DNA from: Diphasiastrum complanatum
Taxonomy: Eukaryota; Streptophyta; Lycopodiopsida; Lycopodiales; Lycopodiaceae
NCBI GenBank assembly: GCA_029204225.1
Contig: CM055098.1
Span: 16,345,775 to 16,409,774 of the forward strand
Length of the DNA stretch: 64,000 bases
Reading direction: 5' to 3'
Shown here: one piece after another, positions 41,628 to 51,843 of the stretch
Layout of the letters: each line of letters opens with the position of its first letter
Position numbering within the stretch: position 1 is the stretch's first letter
Position numbers and translations under genes: made by a program
Notes under the pieces: generated by a model
The model's database searches: none
Seen by the model: only the letters and a program-made list of their open reading frames with translations
Told to the model about the DNA's origin: nothing

Positions 41628-42590
41628 ATGGCAACATCAAATGGAGTCATGTTGGAAGCCAATGATAGGCTTACCTCAAGTAACTTCTTGAGATGAATGA
41701 TGTTTGGATATTGTTGTAGATTTGGAGAAGAGACCATGAACACAACAAGATCAAATGAGGTATGATAAGAGGTTCTACACATGATCAAGATGAATGTTAC
41801 CAATGAGCTTCTCAAGGAGATTGGTAAGAGTACTTCATCCAAGAATGCTTGGGATTCATTGAAGAAGCTTTATGAGTCCAAGTCTACTTCTAGAGTGTTC
41901 ACTCTAAAAAGGCGAATCTTTTCTTGTTTGCAAAATAATGAAGAAATTCCAAGTACTTTTATTTTGAGGATGAAAGCATTGAATAATGAGTTGCTTGCAT
42001 TGATGAGAGCATTAAGGAAGGAGAGCTTGTTCAAGTTATTCTTAATGGATTGTTGGATGCTCATGCTAGTATTGTTCAAAGTATTTCTATTCAAAAGACT
42101 TTGCCAAGTTTGATGGATCTTCAAGAGATCTTGATCAATGAAGAATATAGGCTTCAAGCAAGAGGTGAATCTACATCAGCACTTCAAGAGGAGGCTATGT
42201 TCACAAAGTGCAAATTCATTGGCAAAAGCAAAAATAAGTGTTCTAAAGGGCAAGATCAAGTGAATGCTTCTTCAAGTGGAAAAAAGAAGGATGGATCAAA
42301 GCTCAAGTGCTTCTATTCTGGCATCAAATGACACTTTGCAAGTGAGTGCTACAAGAAGAAGAGAAATCAAGGAGATAAGCAAGGTATTCTTACTCTTGAT
42401 GAGGATGGTTTGGATGTTCAAGATCATGCAAATGATGATTATTTTGTGATGTCTTCATGTATGCTTGCTAATGGTGGAGATCTAGATCCATGGTGGATTG
42501 ATAGTGGAGCAAGTTCACGCATGACTTTTCACGAAGAGTACTTCACTTCTTTGTTGGCATATGGAGATGACAAGAGGGTGATCTACCAAT
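41628..42590 (+). pseudogene. copia gag and protease
   Basis: The ATG at 41,628 starts MATSNGVMLEANDRLTSSNF, the usual gag N-terminus. UBN2-type text follows: MNVTNELLKEIGKSTSSKNAWDSLKKLYE, and LTLKRRIF. The knuckle CFYSGIK-stop-HFASEC has lost one Cys and gained a stop. The protease WWIDSGASSRMTF keeps the catalytic DSG. Frames change three times. Confidence 0.8.
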
Positions 42591-42839
42591 GATGGTGAGT
42601 GTGCAATCAAAGAGATTGGCACAATTCTCTCTCTACAAATAGGAATGTTCATTTATTACCAAGAATTTGCTTAGTGTGAGTCAAATGCTAAGTGAAGGCC
42701 TCAAGGTTGAGTTTGATGGAGATGCTTGTATGATCAAAAGTAAGGATGTCTTAATTGGAAAATATAAAAGACAAGGGAAGTTGTTCAAACTAGATGCTTA
42801 TGTTATTGCTAACCAAGTTGAATGTGTTGCAAGAGAGCA

Positions 42840-43550
42840 AATACCTATTCAAGAGGTTGGCATAAAAGAATGGGACACCTCAACATCAAGTCATTGGAGG
42901 TAATGGCTAGAAAGAAGATTGTGATAGGCCTTCCAAGTTCCTTAAGTGGCATCAATCATGTTTTTGAGTCTTGTGCTTTGTCTAAGTCACATAGGCTACC
43001 TTATACTAGATCTACATCTAGATCTACAAAGCCTTTTCAGCTTGTACATTCGGATATTCATGGATTTACTACAATTAGCATTAGTGGAGCTAAGATGTAT
43101 GTAACTTTCATTCATGATTTTAGTAGATTTTGTTGGATCTATCTACTAAAGAGCAAAGATGAAGTGTATGATGTCTTTGTTAAGTTCAAGAATGCAAGGG
43201 AGAACCAATTTTTCACAAATATCAAGCTCTTAAGGAGTGACAATGGTGGTGAGTACATATCTACCAAGTTCAAGGCCTTTTGTGATGAGCATGGAATCAA
43301 GAGGGAATATACAACATCAAGGATCCCACAGCAAAATGGAGTGGCTGAAAGGAAGAATAGGACTTTATGTGAAAGTGTTAAAGCCATGAGATTAAGTGCT
43401 AATCTTGATAAACCATTTTGGGATCAAGCTTTTTTGTGTGCCAATTTCTTGTGCAATAGGTGGCTGAGTGTTATTTTAGATGGAAGGACACCTTTTGAGA
43501 TGCTATTCAAGAGGAGGCCAAGTATCAACTTTCTAAGAACTTTTGGTTAA
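42840..43550 (+). pseudogene. copia integrase, core intact
   Basis: The GAG-pre-integrase segment has HKRMGHLNIKSLEVMA, with a degraded second Cys pair. The core has LVHSDIHGF (Asp 1), LLRSDNGGEYIS (Asp 2) and IPQQNGVAERKNRT (Glu), all three catalytic acids present, then PFWDQAFLCANFLCNR and GRTPFEMLF. Stop-free for about 240 codons, but cut from the protease by a frameshift. Confidence 0.9.
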
Positions 43551-44072
43551 ACATGCTATGTCAACATTACTTTTGATGATAGCACCAAGGAAAATCCATC
43601 TTCAAGGAGAGATATTTTTATTGGATATAGTGAGATGAGTAAAGCTTATAAGGTTTGCATTCCTTCTACTAACAAAGTGATTGTTGGTAGAGATGTCATT
43701 CTTGATGAGGGGAATATTCCAAAAGTGTCTTCAAGTAATATTGATGGTGATGTGGATGGATCTAACATTCTTGATGTTGATGTAAAGGATCCTATTTTAG
43801 ATGGTGATGATGATGGACATTCATCAAGTCAAAAGCCAAGGATAACATCAAGGGAAAGACAAGTACCTTCAAGGCTCACATATGATGAAAAGGGTAAGCA
43901 AGTAGTTTCTAGAAATTATGTTACTTTCCTAACCTCTTTTGACGAACCTACAAGTGTAGATGAGGCAAGAAAAGATGAGGAGTGGATCCAAGCAATGGAT
44001 CTTGAGTATGAAGCTCTTACAAAGAATGAAACATCTTTTGGTGAATCTTCTTGGGTAGATGATGCTATGCAA
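43551..44072 (+). pseudogene. copia integrase tail and RT start
   Basis: FIGYSEMSKAYKVCIPSTNKV and VGRDVILDEG are the integrase C-terminal region. An Asp-rich linker follows, then RQVPSRLTYDEKGK and the RT beginning ARKDEEWIQAMDLEYEALTK. After TKNETSF the frame leaves copia consensus and meets the neighbouring LTR at 44,073. Confidence 0.8.
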
Positions 44073-44211
44073 TGTCAACAATCAGAAATGCAACATCAAG
44101 CATTCACCATAAACAGTCACCAAGTAGGGAGACAGAAGAAGAACACGCAATATCACTCTATCACACTAACTTCATACTGAATAATAGAGAGAAAAATGTA
44201 CGAATAGACTA

Positions 44212-45455
44212 CTAGATTAGCCTACAGCTAAATACAAATATCCACTTTATCTTCCCGCTGGCTAACTTCACAGTTACCACTCCAACTCCTTTAACAGATA
44301 GCGATTTGCCATCAACTTGTCCAACTTTATCACCATTGTGAGTTTCCTTGAGTTCTGAAAACCACTCTTTCCTTGAAGTGGTGTGCTTGGATGCACCACT
44401 ATCAATGTACCAGGTATCCTTGGTTTCATCACTTGTCATTAATGTTGTAATGAACAATTTTGAGCTCTCACCTTTATCATCTTCATATTGATCATCATCG
44501 TATTGATGTTGATCAGTATAATTGTTTTCATAGTAATACTCATCAAATTGATGTTGATCAGCATAATTTTCCACTTGCCCTTTGTCTTTTCTTTGTTCAA
44601 TCTCCTTCTGTTTCTTGAAGCATTCACGCTCCCAGTGGCCAGGTTTGTTGCAATACCTACAATTTCTAGGCTTATTTTGTTTGGAATAGCCGGGTCCTTG
44701 ACCTCGGCCTTTTTTCCAATTGTCTCGATTTGGGCCATCATTGGATTGTCCTTGAAATTGTTGGGATGATCCACAATTTGAGTTTCCACCTCTTGATTGG
44801 TGTCTTCCACGACCAAATCTATCACCACACCTCCTGACTGCAAGAGCTTGATGAAATCCCCTGTTGTGATGACTCAAGTTCTCTTCATGTTGTTCTTCCT
44901 ACAAAAGCAATCCACCTAACTCTTCATAGGTTGGAAGATTTTTCCGTGTGGCTATACTTGTCACAAACATCTGATGTGACTCACTCAAACTATTCAATGT
45001 CAACTGCACGATCTCACGATCCTGTACTCGCTCTCCAACTGCTGCTAATTGGTCACGAATCTCTTTGATCTTCAGTAGGTGATCAACAATAGTTGCGCCA
45101 TCATCCATCCACAATGTGTGCAGCTTTGTTTTCGGGAATAGCACTCGAGATGTGTTTGTGATCTCAAACAATGCCTTCAATGTATCCCATGCTTCTTTTG
45201 GTCCTTCTGAATCCAAAATGTAGGAAATAATTGCATCTCTAATTGATAAGTTGATGACATTCTCTACTTTCTATTTTTTCCTGTCAAATGCCGGTTGATC
45301 TTCTTCAATCAATGACCTTGTCTCTTCACCTGCACGATCTCCCATAGCTCATTTTCCATCAAAATGTTCTTCAGTTTGAATTTCCAAACCGCATAGTTGC
45401 CAGCTCCTTCCAATTTGCTTGACTCATTGAGGACACTCTCGCTTAGAGTTGCCAT
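44212..45455 (-). pseudogene. copia gag with zinc knuckle and protease start
   Basis: The ATG at 45,455 starts MATLSESVLNESSKLEGAGN, followed by YAVWKFKLKNILMENELWEI. A TGA and frameshift at about 45,330 break it. EAWDTLKALFEITNTSRV...KTKLHTLWMDDGATIVDHLLK is the UBN2-type core. An Arg/Gly-rich stretch follows, then the knuckle CRYCNKPGHWERECFKK (CX2CX4HX4C intact). DTWYIDSGASKHTT is the protease active-site start (DSG intact). The frame then runs into the partial LTR. Confidence 0.9.
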
Positions 45456-45549
45456 TACTGGATAGACAAGTCCGGATCACAAAAATGGCTCAGTCTGAGC
45501 ACACAACTTAGTCTCCAAATTTTATCACGCCACTGTATAATAGTTTTTT

Positions 45550-45800
45550 TTTTTGATATCGGAATGGACCACGGAAGTATGACTGCTCAGGATCCTCTTT
45601 AACTTGTGCGCGTGGATCCGATATTGGAGCACGCAATATCGGACTAGAGCGCGGATGTACAACTACTAAGAATTCTCTTTATCTCGTGTGCTTGGATCCG
45701 ATATTGGTACGAACATGCGATATCGGACTGGAGCACACGACTGCTCGGATTTCTCTTCAGCTAGCGCGCTTGGATCCGATATTGGTATGAATATAAAAAA
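45550..45800 (-). repeat. 79-bp tandem repeat in the copia leader
   Basis: GGATCCGATATTGG occurs at 45,614, 45,693 and 45,772, period 79 bp, with GATATCGGA(A/C)TGGA-like partners between. Three full units and a partial one lie between the primer site and gag. Confidence 0.85.
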
Positions 45801-46322
45801 GAGAGAATATAAGAACTTTCAAAGAGAATATTCCAAATTTCCAAATTTGGCGCGGCGGCTATGCCGCCTCCTCTTTTCTTAGATTTCGAAACGAGTGATC
45901 ATTCAAACAGACAGATATCAGTAATGTGAAAGGTATAAAGTCTCAAATCTCTAAATGGCAGCACTAGACACTATCTGGTATGATTTGCAGTACCCCAAAC
46001 AAACAAATGAGAGATTGTTTGGCACAACTCTCTGACAAATGATACTTTTCACAAAGACTAAAAACAAATATTGTAAAACTTTTTCCACTCAACAAATTTT
46101 CAATCTGTCTGATACTGCCCTGGCCTTTCTGATGCCTCCGGGACTGTGTCTTCGTTCCCCACTACTAACTGTGAGCTCCAAAACCTGCAAAATACATCAA
46201 GAAGATTTTCTTCCAGCCGTTTTTGTCTCTCCAAGCTTTCACCTCTTGTGAAGGACTTTCTCACTTCGTTGCAGAGCCTGTGACAAGTTGTATCCATTAA
46301 CCAAGCACGCATGACTATCATA

Positions 46323-46334
46323 GCTCTGATACCA
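46323..46334 (-). other. primer-binding site, initiator tRNA-Met type
   Basis: The minus strand reads TGGTATCAGAGC, directly adjoining the LTR end (TTGACA). Confidence 0.9.
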
Positions 46335-46592
46335 TGTCAACAATCAGAAATGCAACATCAAGCATTCACCATAAACAATCACCAAGTAGGGAGACGGAAG
46401 AAGAACATGCAATATCAATCTATCACACTAACTTCATACTGAATATACATATAAACCCTGAACCCTGATAGAGAGAGAAAATGTACGAATAGACTAATAG
46501 ACTAGCCTACGGCTAATTACAGCTGGTAAAAGTTGTCAAAATTAATGTACATCATAAACAGTAACAATGAAGTTTATCATTGATTTCTAACA
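46335..46592 (-). repeat. copia LTR, 258 bp
   Basis: TGTTAGAAATCAATG...GTTGACA. Its 3' portion is matched by 44,073-44,233. A purine tract (TTGAGGGAGAG) precedes it on the minus strand, as expected for a 3' LTR, and a primer site follows it, as expected for a 5' LTR. Confidence 0.85.
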
Positions 46593-46692
46593 CTCTCCCT
46601 CAATGATAAAATTACATTCTTCTATTCCTAATAGAGTACAAAACCTCTCAATTTTATATCTACCTAATGACTTAGTAAAAATCATTTAAGTT
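46593..46692 (-). pseudogene. copia RNase H C-terminal end and polypurine tract
   Basis: MIFTKSLGRYKIERFCTLLG plus IEECNFIIEGEC matches the end of copia pol (D-I-(F/L)-TKxLG...F...LG), and its TAG overlaps the first bases of the LTR. Upstream the reading frame ends at once and unrelated text begins. Confidence 0.7.
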
Positions 46693-47290
46693 CTCTAACA
46701 CATACTTTGACAAAGAATCTGAAAGCCCTAACCGCAATTCTGCATATTGAGCAAAAGATCCTCCTAACTCTTTCCACGTAGAATCTTCACTCAATTCGTA
46801 GACTTCAAGGGAACTGTTGTCGGCATTGTGTCTAACTCTAAACAATCTATCTCCTACTATAAGTTGTCTATGGAAATTCCTGGAGTAGAAATAATGATAA
46901 ACCCTTCCATTTCTGCTCAACTGGAAAAAGTCACCTGGTAGAGGTAGCTCTCACAATACGAACCCAATCATAATAATCCAGGCCCAGATCTCGTCCTAAT
47001 AGCACTTTGGAGTTCTATGGAGCGTGTTGCTACCAAGATCCATGAGTCGTTCATCCTTATGTACACAAATGTTTTGACTCTAAATCCCTCATTATCAACT
47101 TCAATGGCTAAATCCCCATCCCTTACAATTCCAATTGTGGTGTCTAATGATATCAGTTCTACTGAAGCCCATTCAATGATTCTGACTACGGGACAATACC
47201 TCCTTGGGTTTGAGATGTAGGTCATACACTAGTTGTATGCTTCTCTGACATATCAAGCTCACCATATAACTAACCTCTATGCATGTGTGG
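46693..47290 (-). pseudogene. possible F-box-associated beta-propeller fragment
   Basis: Two frames read ASVELISLDTTIGIVRDGDL...VKTFVYIRMNDSW, then LPGDFFQLSRNGRVYHYFYS, then LIVGDRLFRVRHNADNSSLEVYEL with SEDSTWKELGGSF. The succession of short beta strands with a D..WKELG-type ending is typical of F-box-associated or DUF295-like propellers, but I cannot assign a family. A frameshift or short intron separates the two pieces at about 46,930. Confidence 0.3.
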
Positions 47291-48900
47291 GCTTTTGACA
47301 TTTCTAGAAGAGGATCAAAATACAGACACCCCTAGTCCTGCCATAGTCAAAAGCAGTGGTAATATGCAAGGCTCTGGACTTGCTAAGATCTCTGCTAATC
47401 TAGTGGCACCGAAGATAGACACAATCCTGTTTTGGGTACATTTTCAGACCTGTAAGGATGGTGATGTGAAGATAAGATGTGGTAGTATACGGAAAATTAG
47501 GACCATTGGGAGGGCTTGGATGAAACATTCTCGCTGCTTTTTGTCATTAGGTAGTGAGTGATGGTTGTATTATATGACCCTTTCCCTTTAAGTAGTCATG
47601 AGAGCAATTCAAGTGTAGTGTGCAATTCTCCAACCATCTTCGTATCTAGATGGCCGACAGTGAATAGTCAAGAACCATGTGTTCCGACGGGTTATCTTGA
47701 CTATTGTGGTTCTAATGAAAACCGACAATGGGTTAGTTCTTAACTCACGTAGTGTGTTCCAACTACAGTGAGCATAGCTCGCTCCTGTGTTCCAAAGAAA
47801 CGAAGATGATTTGTTTAATTTACTCATCACATTCACTCACGCAACCTTCCTTAAAGACTTTCTCCATACATTCACATAAAAAGCATTCACTCTGAACAAA
47901 CTAGCAACCTGCTAAAACTATGATCGTCTCAAATCACAATTATCTTACATTCAACTTTCTCATAACAGTACACAATCTATGAATTCTTTTAGCATGCTAT
48001 AACATTTCTTTATGAAGACATGGAAAAAAACAGTATGCATCAATGATTTTAACAATAAGAAGCCATAACCACAGCTACAACACCTATGACATACACAATT
48101 GTATCATCTATCATGGATTCAATACACAGGTAGCAAAGTGTGAGAACAAAATGAGGAAACTTACATGTGAGCTTCTCTTCCTAGGCAGCTCCAACCTACT
48201 GGAAATCAGAGACCAACTGAGGATCTTTTAGAGTGGCAATTTGTCCTTCATGGTCAAAATCAGTATCTATGTCTTCTTACCAAGTAGTATTCATCAGCTC
48301 AGGTGCCTTACAGACTGGAAGATATCATGCTAGAAGTTGCTCACAAGTGTATTTCTCAAGGCTGTCAGAGATTGATCGTCATGAAGCTTAGGAATAAGAA
48401 TGATTTGACAGCAACTTTCTGTTACTCAGATAGCTCATTCAGATCCATTCTCATGTAGCTCTCACAGGCTATTACAGACAAAGACTCTCAAGGATTGCTC
48501 TCATACCCTTAGAATCAGAACCTAGATATATGGGAACATCACTTCGAACATAAAGGTATGTCTTCTTCATAGATAATATCCAAACTTATATGAAAAGAGG
48601 TTAGAAATCAGAGGTCCAACTAACTCGGATCTCCACACAAGAAGCTGGACGAAACAATATCCAATATCCCCTAAGAATCAATACTCAAAAGGCATAGAGC
48701 CGATTTGATGCAACATACTCAGATGACATTATGAGAGTCACAAATTTGCCCGTGAGAGTGTATTAGAATTATAGCGGCTAGCGCTCAAACAACGATCAAA
48801 GAAAACACTAAGCTAGTGCTCATAGAGGGTGGAATGGATCTTGTAGACTAGAGCTCATATGGTGTTAAGAGATTCGTACCAAACAAATGTGCATGCACGG
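47291..48900. other. no gene with support
   Basis: Short frames only. On the minus strand near 47,400 the text MYPKQDCVYL and later pieces could belong to the same propeller-like fragment. No LTR, tRNA or tandem repeat recognised. Confidence 0.35.
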
Positions 48901-48949
48901 GTGATGGAGCACTCACTGATTTCACAGCGACTCTAGACTGTCCTCAATC

Positions 48950-49330
48950 ACTCAGGAAGCTCAAAAAGAATATCTACTCAGGAAGAGACGTTCAACATCT
49001 TAAAAATCAAATGATCTCCTTCACAATATAGAGGTGATTGCAAAATATTCGGATTCAGTAGAGTACAAAGAAATGCATTTCTTCTTTCGACTGTACCATC
49101 AAATGGGTCCTCCTGCTAGAAAGCATATATAGCAGAGGTGGATTTTATATCCACAGTCTAGATCTAAATAGGTGTTGAGAATTAGTGCATCATATGTGTT
49201 TCCATTATGGCACAAAGTATAGTGCTTCATAGCTTGTATGTATCTTAGTGCACTTTAAAGAGCTTTCCAATGAGGTAGGCCTAGATTCGATATATACTAT
49301 GACAGTGTGCTGATTATTCCTGAGTCCCAT
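48950..49330 (-). pseudogene. copia RNase H fragment
   Basis: The minus strand reads SNLGLPHWKAL-stop-SALRYIQAMKHYTLC, then LAGGPI-stop-WYSRKKKCISLYSTESEYFAIT. These are the HW.A.KR.LRYL..T and GG(P/A)ISW.S(K/R)(K/R)Q..(V/I)(A/S)LS(S/T)(T/A)E(A/S)EY motifs of copia RNase H. It lies against the gypsy integrase tail at 49.55 kb. Confidence 0.75.
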
Positions 49331-49544
49331 AACACACAGACTAGATCGTCCATAGGATACTTCCCTCAACGTATAATTTAGAAATCAGCATCAAAGTAGC
49401 TACCAAAAAGACGGTTATGTCAGAGAATTGCCATGCAAGGATGAATGTTTGCCACAGTTGCCACACACATGCACAAATTTTGGTTGAATAGCTCTCACCC
49501 AACAATTTGTTCACCAGGAACATGGGCATTTTGCTTTCACACAA

Positions 49545-49784
49545 TGTCCTCTCAATTTCACAAGCCTTACTACGGTATTCAACTTTGCTAGCTTGTGTAA
49601 TGCTTCATGACACAGTAGTAACGATTTTGCTTCATCCAAACGTTTAGTTTTCACTATTCGTAAGGATGGTACAAAGGATCTCGATTGGCATAACGACATC
49701 CTGCTTGCCATCAACTAGGCCATCAACCAAATGAAAAGGCATTCGATTTGTACCAACTTTATAAGCTATTTGGAATGCCCATAA
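49545..49784 (-). pseudogene. gypsy integrase C-terminal part (beyond the nested copia)
   Basis: LWAFQIAYKVGTNRMPFHLV followed by VVMPIEIL is the ALWAYRTAYK...TPF.LVYG...PIE block that follows the integrase core in Ty3/gypsy. It is the direct continuation of 52,428-51,844: joining at the duplicated CATAA keeps one frame. Confidence 0.85.
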
Positions 49785-49872
49785 TGTCATAAATAGGTGA
49801 GTAATAGAATGCGAAAACTTCATACTTCCAATGCATGACTACGCCTAAATTTGAATAAAGTAGTAGTGAGCC

Positions 49873-50487
49873 CTTGTTGACATACAGAGCATGAGACGAA
49901 GAGGTAGACGAAGTGTCTTGACTTCTTTGATTATCTTCTTGCAGAAACATAGTGATAACTCTGGTAAGAGTTAAATCTGAGTGTGTTGTGATGATCATCA
50001 CCTAGTTCTCATATGTAGAGGGTAGGCTTGAAAGCAATGTCATAATTGTGTCTTGATCATCTATGACTGATCCAACAACAGCCATCTGTTGCAAGAGATT
50101 CTTAGACTGGTTAATATGATTTTGAAGAGAATCACCATTTGACATCTTGAGTGTGAAGAATTTCCTTTGAAGATGTAACTTAGTAGTTACGTCTCTCACA
50201 TCATATAGTGAGCTCGGGATGTCCCAAACTTCTTTCGAAGTTTTAGCTTCAGCTATGTGGCCAATTTGAGTATCTGATATATTGAGGATAATAAGCATGA
50301 AAGCTTTACCATCCTTCGATTTCCATTTTGAGTCTTTTGTGTCATCTTTAGGTTTCACTTCGATACATGTAACAACGTCCCACAACTCATTGGCAATTAT
50401 CAAGGTATTCATCTTAAATTTTCACAAATGATAAGTGGATCCATTCAGCTTGTCTGCGATAAGACCAGCTTTACTTTGAGAATCCAT
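49873..50487 (-). pseudogene. copia gag
   Basis: The ATG at 50,487 starts MDSQSKAGLIADKLNGSTYH. An in-frame TGA stands where Trp is expected before KFKMNTLIIANELWDVV. AKTSKEVWDIPSSLYDV and LHLQRKFFTLKMSNGDSLQN with QSKNLLQQMAVVGSVIDDQD are the UBN2-type core. No zinc knuckle remains; the frame stops at SHALYVNKG, where the LTR remnant starts. Confidence 0.85.
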
Positions 50488-50681
50488 TTGGAACTTAGTA
50501 TGTCGATTGTATCGATGACGCTAAGATGTAGTAATGCCAATAATAGGAAATCAATTCTCTGATAGTGAAAGGATGAAAGGAACTGAAGAATATGAATCAA
50601 TTCGATATCGCAAGATATATCAAGTATTAGAGCTTTTCGCTCTGATATCGAAATAGTATTAGGCCTTGAAGAAGAATCAAC

Positions 50682-50714
50682 GCTCTGATACCATGTAGGT
50701 ATGCTCTGATACCA
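50682..50714 (-). other. two consecutive copia primer-binding sites
   Basis: TGGTATCAGAGC (minus strand) occurs at 50,714-50,703 next to the LTR and again at 50,693-50,682, separated by 9 bases. The repeated unit is ACATGGTATCAGAGC. Confidence 0.85.
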
Positions 50715-51838
50715 TGTCGAAAATAGGTGATTAATAGAATGCGGGAACTTCCTACTTCCAATGCATAACTATGCCTATCAAAAATTGAACAAAGCAATAG
50801 TGACGAAAATCACGTCCAATCTTTAGCAACTAACTTTTGCTAGATACTAAGTGAGTACGTAGCCAAACATAAAGTATTGAATTCTCAGACAATTTCTATC
50901 AGTTACAAAAGCAATACAGAGATGCATGCATTCTGACACAAATTGAATGCAATAAGAAATAGTATTGATTCAGAAAAACAAGATCAGATGCTAATGAGCG
51001 CAAAACAATAGCGGATAGAAATTGCGCACTCTAAAGTTGTCTTTGAGTAACTGAGAATAAGTTTGAAATAATCAATTATGCTAATAAGCAGTAGCGCAAT
51101 AGCAACTCTAAAACAAATCTCTAAAAGACTGAGCTAGAATGCTCAAGAGAGTTCAAGCTTGAAATCTTGATAGAGAGCTAACCACAATACTTTCTGATTG
51201 TGAACGATCTCCTTGATGAGAGCGCAGGAAGCGTCGTATAATAACACTCAACTCCTTCACAATTCACAATGTTGAACTTTCTGCTACCTGATAATGAGAT
51301 GTATGAACAGCTGATTTATACTAAGTAATTAGGTCATCAAATGCGATTGCCAGTTGGCTGGAGTCCGCTGGCATTCATCATAGTTCTTCTCAGAAGTTGC
51401 TTGCTGATAAGCGGTGACAATTGGTCGTAAACAGTCTGTCTGCATAAATGAATGTAAACTGTCATTTTGCATAAGCGAAAAATACAAAAAAGATGACATT
51501 GCATTTTTGCACGTAATCCTTGACAGGTGAAAAATGTGAAAAAGGCGACACTACATTTTTACACGTAATTCTTGACAGGCGAAAAAGGCGACACTACATT
51601 TTTACACGTAATTCCTGACAGACGAAAAATGCGAAAAAGTTAACACTACATTTTTTTACGAGATTCTTGACAAGCGACAGTGTCGGGTTTGTAGAGAGAG
51701 AAAATGCGACATTGTTGTCAAACTCCGTGTATTCTGCAGACTGTATAAAGACACGGGAAAATCCGCAGAACTGGATAAATAGTTGGATGAAGATTAAAAA
51801 CCGACTAGTCAATTAGTAGGAAAGAGAATAATCCAACA
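50715..51838 (-). repeat. copia 5' LTR of the nested element
   Basis: TG...CA boundaries are fixed by the target duplication on one side and the primer site on the other. Internally, near 51,480-51,690, a phrase like GCGACA...TACATTTTT(A/T)CACGTAATYC is repeated four times at about 55-70 bp spacing. Confidence 0.85.
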
Positions 51839-51843
51839 CATAA

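Larger units (their letters stand above)
40427..44072 (+). mobile_element. Ty1/copia element, LTR to RT start, cut by a later element
   Basis: LTR 40,427-41,042 (starts TGTTACATTT, ends TTTCACA), PBS 41,043-41,054 (TGGTATCAGAGC), gag, zinc knuckle, protease and integrase on the plus strand. RT begins at about 43,960 (SVDEARKDEEWIQAMDLEYEALTKNE) and stops at 44,072, where the minus-strand element begins. No 3' LTR is found on the far side, so part was lost. Confidence 0.85.
44073..46592 (-). mobile_element. copia derivative: full LTR, leader, gag and partial LTR
   Basis: On the minus strand: LTR 46,592-46,335 (258 bp; TGTTAGAAATC...TTGACA), PBS 46,334-46,323, leader with tandem repeats, gag with zinc knuckle and start of protease, then the last ~160 bp of the same LTR (44,233-44,073). 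RT, RNase H and integrase are absent. The bases flanking the two ends (TGCAA and CTCTC) do not match, so no target duplication supports it as one insertion. The anatomy resembles gag-only terminal-repeat retrotransposons (TR-GAG), or is a deletion product. Confidence 0.75.
49785..51838 (-). mobile_element. nested copia derivative with target-site duplication
   Basis: Flanked by CATAA at 49,780-49,784 and 51,839-51,843. On the minus strand: LTR 51,838-50,715 (1,124 bp, starts TGTTGGATTA, ends CGACA), primer site 50,714-50,703 (and a second copy at 50,693-50,682), gag, then only the last ~88 bp of the LTR (49,872-49,785). RT, integrase and RNase H are missing. The insertion splits a gypsy integrase frame. 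Confidence 0.9.

Noticed and set aside
44068-46597. Target-site duplication around the first copia derivative
   Set aside because: The five bases on the two sides are TGCAA and CTCTC, so they do not match.
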